A stretch of DNA of 64,000 bases from NCBI GenBank assembly GCA_036345935.2, contig JADWOT020001756.1:18001-82000 (forward strand), written 5' to 3'. This DNA comes from Taenia hydatigena (Eukaryota > Platyhelminthes > Cestoda > Cyclophyllidea > Taeniidae). Every line of letters starts with the position of its first letter. Position 1 is the first letter of the stretch. The notes under the pieces are model-generated. The model was not told where the DNA came from, did not search any database, and saw only the letters and a program-made list of their open reading frames with translations. Positions 36,985 to 47,969 of this stretch are shown here, piece after piece. A program made the position numbers and the translations under genes.

Positions 36985-38170
36985 TTTCATGTCAATTGGC
37001 TTCCTTTGTACGCCTACTTGCTAGAGTAAACTCGAAGGCTTCATAATGGGAATGTTAAGATGTTTTTGCTTTCCAGCTGCAAATTCCACCCACGTCCATT
37101 ATTCGCCGTGTAGTGCTTTAAGTAACAAGCAACATTGTTTTGGCAATTTGTCAACCAGTTAGTTTCTTATTGACTGTGGGTCTTGATTAATGAGTCGTAA
37201 TTTTGTTGAGAAGTGTTTTAACTTTGCTAAGTGCTTGGCGTATACTCATTATTTTCGCTAGATAGTATTCATTATATGCCTTGTTGTACATAACTTTGAA
37301 CCGTGCATTTGTTAGGTCGGGTATTGACATCGCCGTCAAAAATTTATGCTTTGCCAAAAATGGAGGCGCTATGAGGGTGCAGTGGATACGAATCTCGACT
37401 TGGCTCTCGCTTCCCAAGTAAGCGGTAGCCTTCTCAGGTAAGATTGAATCGCAAATGCTGTTGCTGTCTTTTCTATGCAGTAATTGATTCGGTCTGCGTC
37501 CTTATTTTGGGTTGAAACCTGCTTGCATCACATTTTTGTGTGGTGCAAGATGCGTTAGTTTTAGTTTCTTGGTTGCTATTACTTTCTCTGAATGTTGATT
37601 GGCTTCCTTCATACGCCTACGTGCTAGTGTAAACACAAGGGTCACGTAATGTGACTGTTGGGACGTTTTTTCCAACCGCAGTGCCTACTCACGTCCACTT
37701 TTCTTTGCAATACTGTAAGTGGGAATTTGGGAGTGTTATGGTAGTTTGTAATGGGTTCGTTTCTTAGTGACGGTGGATATGGCTTAGTGAGACAATTTTG
37801 TTGAGAAGTGTTTCAGTTCCACTGAGTACTTGGTACCTATTCATTATCTTCTTGCTAAAAGGCATTTATTATACCAGCATGCCTTTAATCCATTCCCTTT
37901 ATCCGCTTACATACTAAATAGACGTTGAAGAGGTAGATGCAGATCCTGTCAAGACTTCTTTTGCTAAGAAGGGCGACATTATCTGTCAGCAATGAGTGCG
38001 GCTCCCGCCTTCGCTATTACTTCACACGTTCCTCGGGTAAGATTGGATTGCTGTAAGTGAATTTTTGCCGTCGATTTTGTATAGCTATAGGTTTGATTTG
38101 CGTTCCCATTTAGGGTAGAAGCAAGCTTTTATCATTAATCTGTAGATCCTTTTACATTTTATGTGGGGTA
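36985..38170 (+). repeat. ~0.6-kb tandem duplication inside left arm
   Basis: Unit 1 (about 36,985-37,590) and unit 2 (about 37,597-38,170) share ttggcttcctt-gtacgcctac-tgctag-gtaaac, cacgtccattattc, aattttgttgagaagtgttt, tattcattat, tcaggtaagattg-at and tttgggttgaaac. The right arm has a single counterpart (about 49,860-50,450), so the duplication arose in this arm, or one unit was lost from the other, after the palindrome formed. Confidence 0.75.
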
Positions 38171-38429
38171 AAAAGTGCGTTATTTTCATTACTATGATAT
38201 CCGTGTTGGCGGATCACGCATACATATATGGAGGGCTTAAGACACTTGGTAACTTCACTGCTCATTGACTTGGGGATCAGGGTTATTTTTGTGCTGGTGT
38301 GATCTTTGCGAAACGTATTGTGTGGAGGGCCTTGGTGATGGCTTAACGGTAGGCTCAGCTTTGACGGCATGAGTTGGTGTCTGGGCGAGGTGGGTGCAGC
38401 AGAAGCGGAGGAAGGAATGACTAGTGGGA

Positions 38430-39324
38430 AGCATTCGCATCACTACGCAGATTGTACTTTGCAGCAGTCTTAAATGTTTGCTTGTTACGGTGTTTTCTCC
38501 TATCGTTTGTTATGTTCGGAGACAGCTTTGCAGCGTATGAGACATTCACGCATCGGCTCTTCCATTGTTTGCTTTCTTCCTTTTTGGATGCTACAAAATT
38601 ACTGTGGTGGTGAGGTAACATTTGATGAGTCTATGGAACGGTAGGCAGTACGAGTTCGTGAAGCCATTGGCGGAGGCGTCTCCGTCTCGGCCGTGCGATG
38701 TGGACGTCGGTATGGACGATGGTGGTGTGTGTTGGATGGCATAGCGGTAGGTGTGAGAAGGGTGAGAAGGGCGTGGGCGCATGCTCAATGGATTAACTAG
38801 AGTGTAACACTGATGGGCTGGGTGCGGAGAGGCGTGTTTATTTTTCCCGTCGATGGGTTGCGCTGGTGATTGTGTTAATACCGAAAAGATGGAGGGGACG
38901 AGGAGGAGAGGTGTTACAGAGCTTTTTTTCAAACGTACCGTGGGTGATTTTCTTTTCGTAAGTTTGGGTGTGTGTGTGCATTTCTTACTGTCTACTAATT
39001 GTTTTGTTGCACGTGACTCTGCGCGTAATGATATTGTCAAGATCGTCTGGGGCTCGTTTTTAGTTCCGTAAACGTGTGTGTGTGTATAGGGATCCCTATT
39101 TTGTTAATGAGATTCTAGGGAGAAAATTTTACGTGTTTTGGTTGGTTGTTGGATGGCAACGCTTTTTCGCGTTGGTCCTCTGTGCTGAACAATGGAGTAG
39201 AGGAGATTGATTGAAGTAGGTAGGTAGGTGGGGTGTTATTTGAATAAGGAGGGAATGATGTTGTAGTGGTGATTGAGGCCTCACTCGGTGGGAGGGAAGT
39301 CGAGGAGGAGAACTTACCAAGCAC
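38430..39324 (-). pseudogene. Conserved coding-like blocks in the left arm
   Basis: Two minus-strand stretches keep a reading frame shared with the right arm. The first (about 39,324-39,115) reads LGKFSSSTSLPPSEA with YLLQSISSTPLF; the right arm (48,790-49,000 +) reads LGKFSSSPSLPANEA with YLLQSIPSTPLF. The second (about 38,440-38,270) reads LPTSHSFLRFCCTHLAQTPT against LPTSHSFLRSCCIYLAQTPT at 49,545-49,680. The one length difference in the first block is a three-base indel. Ser/Pro/Thr-rich, no family recognised. The blocks are not joined by a common frame, and a donor-like cttg|gtaagt lies at the start of the first. Confidence 0.35.
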
Positions 39325-39567
39325 TTGGCTTTACATGATGCTAAAGTGGTCGCGGGTCCAAAATACGACAAAAGGGAATTTTCACTTCCTCTGGCGCATT
39401 ATTGTGGTAGGCATGGGGACTTGAGTGAGTGGCACTAGGCGTCAGTTTTGTATGCAAGACTTGTAAGTGCAGTATTTATGTGCTGTAGTAGTCGGCCTCT
39501 GACCAACACTGGCTGCCTCGCCACCGTCTCTGCCATTGTTCGCAATGCTGACTACGTGACGCTTCTC

Positions 39568-39591
39568 AACGTCGTCGTCGTCGTCGTCGTC
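39568..39591 (+). repeat. (GTC)n microsatellite
   Basis: Seven or so cgt/gtc units, encoding an Asp run on the minus strand. The right arm has only a short gacggcggcgacg counterpart, so the tract expanded in this arm. Confidence 0.85.
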
Positions 39592-40150
39592 AATCACGGA
39601 CTCATCAAGCTGCCTGCCAACAATAACACATCGTTGTCGACGGTGACAATAATTGCAAGGGGAAATCGTGGACGTAGAAGCCGATCCATGGGAAGCCACT
39701 GGGACCACACCAGGAGCCTTTGAACTCGTCGTTGTCGACGGCGACAACTATGGTGTCAAAGCAATTATTAGCGAAGCAGTAAATGCGATTGAGAGTTCTC
39801 TGGCTTCTTTTCCTCCTCCTCAGTGTGGACTATTCCTTCACGCGGGGCATAAGCAGGCAAGCAGCGGTGCGGCTGTGGGCTTTGAGGAGGGCCCAACATC
39901 ATGGAAGACTGGATGGGGCGTGTGTGGTTGCCAGGCGGGCGGGCGAGCGGGAGGAAAGGGAGAGGGTAACGGTACCTTGGTAAGCACTCCCCCATTGGGC
40001 AATGTATATCGTGCATGTTGAGCGAGATCTTATCATAGGCTTGCACCACTTTTGCTTGTTTCTCGTTTTTTTACCCTAAGGTAGTAGTCAGGTTTTGCAA
40101 CCTTTAACAGTAAAGACAACAACGAAATGGTGTGAAGTGAAGCCGATGTG

Positions 40151-41165
40151 AGGCGATGTTATTATGCGCCTTCAGACCATGCATTGGTTTTTTGCGACGT
40201 CCACATTTGTGAACTTTGGATGGGGTGATTTAGGATGTATGAAGATCAGAAATCATGCGCGAATTTCGAAAAGTTGAAAAGAAAAGCTTTTTGCGTTCGC
40301 AGGCATCTGAAGCACCGACCTTTAGGTAAGACGTGCCGGCCGTGATCATGTCAGCATTTAGACTCATCGATTTCCGCTTTACTGAAAGGGTTCTGGAGGC
40401 GTCTTCGACCGTAAGACACTTTACAGATGTTAGCCAAACTATTGCTTAGGCAAATCTGCCCCTTGACGGTGAATTAAGCCAAAAATTTCGGATTAGACCG
40501 TTCGCTGATGCTTCAATTAGAGGGATTGAGACACCCATCATCGTGTATGACAGAAGAATTAAGTCCTTGATTATCTCATCGCAGACATTAAGGCATGAAT
40601 GAGCACTTGACACGAATAAATGTGGTGATAGCATCTACTTAAATGCAGATGCATACGTTCTTATTTCACTCGTTTTGTTTCTACCGATGCACCAACGCGG
40701 AATGCCCATTTGTACCCAGAGGAAGGGCAAAATCGCACGCCTAACAATTAGCCGCACCAGCTTTGTCACCAATCGTGCAATAGCAAGGGAAACATGCAAC
40801 ATCTACCTTACAAAAGGCGGAAGCGACGGTCTCTGCTCTGGCTAAATCTCCAGTACTTCCACGATCCACTTTTCCTTATGTATTCGCTACAGAACAATCA
40901 CGAGGGCAAACGAACCCAGCTAAATCCTTCGCCACTAAAACGGCTAAAAATTGATGAGGCTGCTTCAAATGAATAAAATATCTTAGAGGCAATGTCTGTA
41001 CATTCCACACGCATTCCGAAATCGACCAGCTCTCCGAAGCCTGTACTACAACAGACATCTTGCATCGATTTGTCTTCGTCTCCAAAGCAAGGTGGAAGCT
41101 CAGGCCAACCTCAAACTACCACTACGATGCACGAAATTCCCAACGCCAAATCCACTCTTATTTGA
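40151..41165 (+). other. Inner flank of left arm; possible upstream coding of + homeobox copy
   Basis: Between the arm and the homeobox copy. A frame from 40,992 to 41,165 is Ser/Thr/Pro/Gln-rich (starts MSVHSTRIPKSTSSPKP), the usual composition of the N-terminal half of a homeobox transcription factor, but no motif confirms it. No mirrored partner was recognised near 45.0-47.9 kb. Confidence 0.25.
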
Positions 41166-41169
41166 CACC

Positions 41170-42160
41170 TCATCAGAGCTAAGTTAGCAGCTGCTACAGC
41201 CACAGGTGCAGCCACCGTTCTCACCGCCAAGCACGTGTCAGCATCTTCCAGCACACATCTTATCAGTTCCAAATTACTATCTTCAGCAACTTTCTGCCAC
41301 TGCATCTATGCCTGATTCAGCAAGCTTCTTTATACCGCCAACCGCAGAATAATTTCAGGTACGCCAGAGAGTATCTGGGGCACAAAGACAAGGCAGACGC
41401 AGGGTTCTCTTTACTCCGTACCAAATCGGTGGGATGATGAAATACTTTAACAAGAAAAACTATATCAATATGCGTGAACGCAAAGAACTGGCGCGTCGTA
41501 TCAACTTGACAGGGACTCAGACTGGTGAAGCATTAAAGTGTTAAAAGAACATGTTTAATAGACAGCTTTTAGTGTGTAGTGACCGATTGTCTACGATTGA
41601 GTAGTCAAAAATGGTCATACTTTTGACTCTTCTGTTGGGTGAAGATGTGGTTCCAGAATCAGCGCTACAAAACAAGAAGGGACGGTGGGAAATTTCTAGC
41701 AATGAGACGCCTCTAACACAGCCAAATGTTCGTGCCATGGAGAGAAGCGCCCCATCAGCGGTCTCAGTGAAGGCTTTGGAATTGCTGGAAGCTCCCAATC
41801 ACAACACGAGCCCGACAAACAGCATCACCATTGCAGCAGGTCCCTTCAGGATAAGGTGGTGATATGCTACCGAGGCACAAGCAGCAATTTTGGGCACTCA
41901 AGGATTCGCTCCACAGTAGACTTGGTGCTGAAACAGATCAAAAGCAAGATAGTGAAGACGAAGATATCAAGAAACTAGTAGAACTGATAAAGCGAGTTAT
42001 TGGCTTCCTCAATGAAGCGTCTACGGACTGATCTTGGCTGTCTTTCATTTAGTAGCTATGATGGTGTTTTGCTCTTCCAACTGTTTTGTGGTCCGCATAA
42101 CATGTTTTGATGGCAACCACTTAGTGCGCCCTATTTTTTTTAAAACTAAATAAATAAACT
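41170..42160 (+). pseudogene. NK-type homeobox copy, + strand (decayed)
   Basis: A Pro/Gln-rich stretch (41,195-41,350, QPQVQPPFSPPSTCQHLP, ending in a TAA) leads into GRRRVLFTPYQIGGMMKYF and EKxLAxRINLTGTQ-type helix 2 (to 41,520). VKMWFQNQRYKTRR follows at 41,639-41,680. WFQN, R53 and Tyr54 mark a homeodomain of the NK2/NK3 group, a DNA-binding transcription factor. Compared with the - copy, the intron between residues 44 and 45 has lost both borders: donor CAG|GT is CAG|AC at 41,521 and acceptor TTAG is TTGG at 41,638. One A is missing at 41,690-41,692, shifting the frame after the homeodomain. A 55-codon charged C-terminal frame (41,864-42,031) and AATAAA signals (42,149-42,158) mark the 3' end. 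Confidence 0.75.
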
Positions 42161-44427
42161 GATGTCTTTTAAAGATGTTCTCGTGGGAGCTATGCGTGGA
42201 GTTGGGAGTCGCTAAAATGAATTGTTTTGGAGGTGAGAGTCCACACAGGTCGATGTATCACATGCATGAGCGACGACAACGCTTAACCTGTCGAAGCGGT
42301 CGGCGGTAATGTCAATCAGAGTTAGGCCCACGTTCCATGTCACTTTCAAGGCCCACAAATCAGAGCACTTCCCGAAATCCTCTTTTGCATGGACGAAATA
42401 GCTTGATCAGTACTTGGAATTCAAAACCTCATCACCTTAGCATGGTTCCATTAGTATCCATCTGATTACTGATGGCTTACAAGTGGTTACAATTTCTTCA
42501 TTTTAGTAATTATGCTCTGAATCACGTCTTCGTTGAGACCTATTCATCTGCAAAGCCGGAGTAAACGCAAGGCATGCAAACGCATCCCTCGGATCATTGC
42601 ACAACCACGTCAACGGTCCCACCAATCAACACACAGCTACGGGTAGTGACTATGGGGCGGGTAGTCTGAAAGCATGCTTGACACAGTCGCAACAAGCACA
42701 ATCAAAGGATGAATAACCGCAAGAGAGTCTTTTGCACGAAGCCGACCTCGGTGCTCATTTGATCCAGTTTGCCCCACTTAAGAAGGATGGTCTACTTTTG
42801 AAAGACCTCTTTATATGTAAATTGCCTTGCATTCAAAAGAGCGATGTCTAAATACACTGCATAACAGCGATGAGGGAATGCGTTGTGTAGCGTGGCGACC
42901 AATACATCCTTTCCTTCATTCGGAATATCAGCTATTTAGTTTGCTCCAATCGCTCCAAGGCGACCTCACCGATTTAGAAGGAAACAGAGCCACCTGCCCC
43001 CTTTTTTTCTATTCCATACACACAAGACAATATTCCATCTCATAGCAATGGCTGCAGTGCTTAATTTTGACAAGCTCAATGAACTGTGTCAAGCCCTAGC
43101 TATTTAGTTGACATCACGTTTATTCCTTGGCATTTGCTTACTTGGTGGCTAATAAATTGCCCCTAGGTTTAACTAACCTGCTTCGCAGTGCCGATCGCGA
43201 ACACACGGAGGCAAAGTGATCAGTAAGAAGCGCAGTTGTCCAATTCACTTTCCCCTTTGCACCAGCAGTTTGCTTTTGTGGTCGCGATGGGATAGATGGA
43301 AGTTGTATTCGCTGCAACATCACAACAGTAGCATACACGTGTTAACATTATAAATCGCAGCAACGTGTACCTACTACAAATCGCCTCCCCCTTCCTCCTA
43401 CTACCCCTACTCGGTTGCAGACTCAAGATTCTCCTCAGCCCATAATCCCACAATGCATCATTCTTATTAATTAGTCTCATCCTATGAAGCTGTTAATATT
43501 GCATGATCAAATGGATCACCTGGACCAGGCTGCGTGAATTCGCATCATGGCACAAAGAAGGTTGTTGAAGAATCTTCGTGTGCGTAGGTAGCATTCCTAA
43601 TTACCAAGCTTTCCTGCGAGGTCATATCGCACACGGCGATGGTAGCATTACCCAAGGCGCAGAAATCTTGCATCTATTTCATTCATCCTCTTCACTGCAC
43701 TTCCTACAAATAACAAAGTGGAGGGCACATCGAATAAATTTACTGGCCTGGGATAGAGGCACTCCATCTGAATTGATACCTCCTTCAAAGTAGCATTTGT
43801 TTTGCCATTTACATGAGCTCTAACGGCATCCTTCATACCAGCTCTTTGACACAATTGTGGAGAGCCGACATTGAATGAAGGACTGGTAATACAGCGCCAC
43901 GATGTTAAACGTTGACCTCCGTGGTCAAAAGCACTTGTTAAACGTCAATAGAAATGCAAATAAATCAAGGGAAATCAACACGCTTCCATGCTTTTTGCAA
44001 GGGCTGCTTCAAATTACTGTCCCGCTGACAACATAAATGCCATTTTAGCTGGCATTGTAGTAGATCCTATGCCGCATTCTATGAGGGCTTCCCTTATTTC
44101 TCTAACGAATATTTTCCGACTGCACTTGCAATATTTGTCAACCTGGTTAGCCCTCACTTTACAGAAAATAGCCGTAGTATTAACCAGTAGGGCATCATGC
44201 ACACGAGTAGATGCGTGTAATTTTACCAAAAGACTCCCTACTGCCAGCACCGATGAGGGTGGTGCAAATCAGAGCCAGTGAATTTTAAATGCCAGCCAAA
44301 AGTGTTTAGACACGGCTGTTACTGCTGCTTCTGGCCGAGGTGTGGGTGGTTGCCTGAGCCCAGACGAAAGGCAAACAATTACAACGCTAAAAGTACCTTT
44401 GCCTGAGCGAATTGGATTAAAACTCAC
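42161..44427. other. Centre of the palindrome; no supported gene
   Basis: Unpaired or strongly diverged spacer between the mirrored homeobox copies. It holds frames up to about 97 codons with no domain. No counterpart of the charged C-terminal exon of the + copy was found on the minus strand here. Confidence 0.4.
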
Positions 44428-44852
44428 TTTCTATTGGCTCGACGCATTTGAAACTCATCCACGACGTCGGGCCAACATCGGAGGTACCATGAATTGATGA
44501 GCCGTTGATGGAGACACGAACATTTGGCTGTGTTACAAGCGTTACACTGCTAGAAATTTTCCCACCGACCCTCTTTGTTTTATGGCGCCGATTCTGGAAC
44601 CACATTTGAACCTAACAGGAAAGTCAAAGTATGACGAGTTCCGACAATTCAATCGTTGACGATCAGTCACAACATTCGATTAGCCGTCCACCAAACAAGT
44701 CCATGTAACACTCTAAAGCTTAACCAACCTGATTTTCCGTCAAGTTGATGCGACATGCCAGGTCTTCGTGTTCATTCATATTGAGGTAGTCTTTCTTTTC
44801 AAAGCATTTCATCGTTTCACCAATTCGGAATGGAGTAAAGAGAACCCTGCGT
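44428..44852 (-). CDS. NK-class homeobox gene, two homeodomain exons (- strand)
   Basis: Exon 44,852-44,729 starts after ttgtttattcacacag and reads RRVLFTPFRIGETMKCFEKK, then helix 2 with ACRINLTENQ. A 117-bp intron (44,728-44,612, gttggt...tgttag) separates it from exon 44,611-44,428, which reads VQMWFQNRRHKTKR and TQPNVRV and ends at a strong gtgagt donor. Phase is kept across the intron, which falls between homeodomain residues 44 and 45. F8, F20, L40, W48, F49, N51 and R53 are present; helix 1 has Thr where Leu16 is usual, and residue 54 is His rather than the Tyr of NK2/NK3. The nearest type by the LTxxQ...RRxKTKR signature is NK3/bagpipe. The preceding exon (ending CAAG|gtactg near 44,930) does not join in phase, so completeness is uncertain. 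Role: sequence-specific nuclear transcription factor. Confidence 0.75.
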
Positions 44853-47185
44853 CTGTGTGAATAAACAAGAACAGAGGCGATAAATGAATAATAGAAGAAT
44901 TTCAGTACCTTGCAAAGAAATCCTCTCAAAACAGCACCCATGACAGGTAGAGGGGAAGGTGGAGACGAGAGACTACTTGCGGCGGCTGTCATACCCAGAT
45001 TCGCATCACTGCCCATGTACCGCAGAAGAAGCAGAGCATCGCAAAAAAAGCACTCGTGTGACTAACACAAAGCCAGGTAACGTTACAACACTAGGGTGCA
45101 AACTGGACCACACCGCGCCTTTGTCCGTGTCTGCGTAGGGCTTATCAGCTCAACATCAAACGCTGTATTAAAAAAGAAACGCGACAAACGCTTCATATCG
45201 TCATGTGTTTGGGTGAGAAGTTGGAGGCCCGCGTGCACCAAACACTTGCCCCTGTACCTTGGGCATGCCTATGCTAATGCCATGCTTCTCCTCCTCCCAC
45301 ATTATCTAGTGCACACACAACTCCACTACATCGGATACGCGCATGACAGCACTAAGTCAATCAACGTTGTGTAAAAGACCAGCCAAGATGTGCGTGTGCT
45401 TCAGGCGGTAGAACCACAAGTACCGTGCGTAATTAAGGCAGCTGACATGGCGAAACATCCCATTCCTTTCCACGATGACTAACTTCTACCTCAACCATTG
45501 TTAGCTGCAAAAATGTACTCAAAAATGAAGCGATGCTCCTCGAAACGAGTCACAAAGGCGTCAGGGTGTTACTTTATCGTCTCCGACAGTCAAATGTTCT
45601 AATGGAGATGAAGCGACTCTAACACGACCACTCACATCAGACAGGACTGCACAAACGCTCCAACGTCACATCTCATGCCGCTGAGGTGAAGCTGATGAAG
45701 ACAACTAGGCGGGCAAGTCCACAGACAGCGAAATAGTGCACAGTTGCCTGTCCCGGAAGATGTCTACCAATTAGTGGCCGTCAGGAATAATAACCTTGCT
45801 AACCCAAGGGCGAGGCCACACCTGCACTCTTTCCTGTCCCCACGACCCATCGGCCAGCTATTTGCCTCAAGATAAAAACAGCCGAAGCCAAGACTAATTA
45901 CTACTACGACTAAGGGGAAGGCGGCGAAGACCACGCCGAAACCACTACAATGCTACAGCAGGAGGAGCGAAAAAATCGAGGCAATCAGTGGGTCGCCTTC
46001 CAAGCCATCACCGTGACAATACGTTCCTAATAAACACTTCATTCACAAGTATTTCGGAGGCAGGCATTCCAGGATACGTGCACAGTTCGGTAGTTTACAC
46101 AAGGAACACTAAGCAGTCAAAGCAGCGTCCTTTCTCACGCCTTTTTGCTCATTTACAAAATAACATCAGTAGAAAGGAACCCAAAAAATTGCTTGACATT
46201 TAGTAAAATTTGAGCGCGCGTAAAAATGGGCACCAAATTACGAGATGGTCCCCCTCAACTCCGCAAAACAATGCGAAGAGGTGAAGCAGCAGCAGGCTTT
46301 CTAACCCAAAGTAGGCTAATTAGAACATACTAGCTTGATACAACTGTGCGTAATGCCATGCTACCGTTCCGAATTAGGAAATAAGAACACTTATTTGCAG
46401 GTAATAATTACAGCCCATTGTAAATGCCTACACGTGCAATGACTCAAATCGCCGTATATTACCTAGAAGCATGAAGTACACTCAATCCAGCAGCCACGAA
46501 TTCAGCATACTTTGCACCAAACGCAAACAAATTGTTCCAATTAAAATCATTCAAATGCACGTTTATATTCATTAAAACCCAATAAACAACCTTCCTTGGT
46601 TGGGTTAGAAATGACAATACAGGTACTAGACGAACGTACGCCATCCACCCTTCCAAACGGAAGGCGAAAACAAGATGCGCAAGATAGACAAAGTCAGCCA
46701 GTGACATGACCAGATGTCAATGAACACAAAAACTAGAACTAGCAATATTTAAAATATACCAGTACTGGGTGAAAGCACCTAAACAACTGGTGGCTGAAAA
46801 CAATTGGAACGCGTGGAATATAAGAAAGTCAGAAGAGACGCAGTTAGCCCTAAACCAGCGTTGGATTCCCATAGAACAGACAGTGATTATGGCCAATGCA
46901 AAACACTGCATCCTGCACTCAGGCGTCACACCCCAGCAAAGTGTACAGACAGCAAATAGCGCGCATAAATAGAGGCTTATCAAATGTACACAAAGGGCGT
47001 TTGTACGCACCTATGAATCAGCAAGTCACTTCCTCCATACATCCTCAACCATCACACTCGTTGACGCCACCTTTTCTGCCTACCACCTCACAAAGTAGGA
47101 GCCATGATACGACACAGCACCGCCTACACCCTACTTTGCGGCAGACTTCCAACAGTTTCGACAAAATTCCATCAGCGAACGCTAA
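44853..47185. other. Upstream side of - homeobox copy; no firm exon
   Basis: A frame at 45,016-44,930 (- strand) is Ser/Pro/Ala-rich (starts MGSDANLGMTAAASSL) and ends at a CAAG|gtactg donor about 70 bp before the homeodomain acceptor, so it is the natural upstream exon. However, it would enter the homeodomain in the wrong phase. A + strand His/Gln/Ser/Pro-rich frame lies at 46,896-47,255. Nothing else supportable. Confidence 0.35.
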
Positions 47186-47389
47186 TTGCCAAAACGCCCT
47201 CCAGCAGCGGCACAGCCTCAACGAAATACCTATCCTTTGCAGAGTCGGAAGATAACTGCTAATTTGCTGCCTCTTTTGTTCAGTCATTCCCCTTTTATGC
47301 GGTCAACTTCGATGTTTACGTCCACCCATCACCAGCGTCACCAAACATTCCATTTGAAGAACATCCTCGAATTTGCAGGAACAAACTGA
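47186..47389 (+). CDS. Possible exon with TN/EH1-like motif
   Basis: The frame ends in QRHQTFHLKNILEFAGTN and a stop. The T-F-x-x-x-x-I-L pattern is that of the TN/EH1 Groucho-binding peptide found at the N-terminus of NK-class homeodomain proteins, and the preceding His/Ser/Met-rich sequence fits such a terminus. The strand is opposite to the nearby - homeobox copy, and no homeodomain follows on the + strand to 64 kb. It may be an orphaned exon of a rearranged copy or a chance match to a short motif. Confidence 0.25.
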   Translation: MPKRPPAAAQPQRNTYPLQSRKITANLLPLLFSHSPFMRSTSMFTSTHHQRHQTFHLKNILEFAGTN

Positions 47390-47969
47390 GATTCAAAGAA
47401 GAAATGCCATTCAAGACGACGGACCGACACACTGTGCGACGATACAGTAGGCTGCACTTTGACGTCCCGACCGCAGCAGAGTCTTTACGACCTTGGCATA
47501 GGCTTGTTCCGATCACGTCTAATAAAGTCACAGGAGACGACGTTCATTTCGTCAGTGGATAAGAAGGAAGGGCACAGCAGCTACATCTGCATCCAATGAG
47601 CACGACAAATTCCACTGACACGATTACTGCAACAATTTGGAAAACGTGGCTGTCACATTGCATTTGTGAATAGACTTCGAGGAAAGGAAATATAACGAAT
47701 TCATTGGAGCACAGCACAGATCACACAACCTCTAGGATGGAGTAGAGGGTACGAGAGAAGTCAAACTCCAAATTCAGCACTTTTTCAGTAATCCCTTGGA
47801 GCTCACCAGATACACCACCACTGACAGGTACATTCTTGTCATCCTTAAGGTTCGGATCATCATTGACCTCACGTGAAGCCTACAAGGAAACAGTTTTTTC
47901 CTTCTTGAAATAAAAGAGCATATTCAACCAAAAATGCCGCCATTACAACACTCAACGTGCCCACCATAT
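47390..47969. other. No supported gene
   Basis: Inner flank of the right palindrome arm. No recognisable coding or repeat content. Confidence 0.4.

Larger units (their letters stand above)
36655..40150 (+). repeat. 14-kb palindrome, left arm
   Basis: Reverse complement of 47,970-50,710. Matching landmarks from outside in are the ttgctg-ttttgtcacttacg edge, tagatttgtgcgcgaagtacgtgag, aatgggactaaattgg, taattttgttgagaagtgtttta, the segment encoding TSHSFLR...HLAQTPTH, ggtaggtaggtgg, the cttggtaagttctcctcctcg block, the gtcgtcgtc tract, and ttatcataggcttgcaccacttt near 40,030. Identity runs about 70-85%. This arm is longer mainly because of an internal ~0.6 kb tandem duplication. No intact gene is recognised within it. 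Confidence 0.85.

Noticed and set aside
39568..39591. Asp-run protein on the - strand as an acidic domain
   Set aside because: The run is a GTC microsatellite that is nearly absent in the other arm, so it is not a conserved protein feature.
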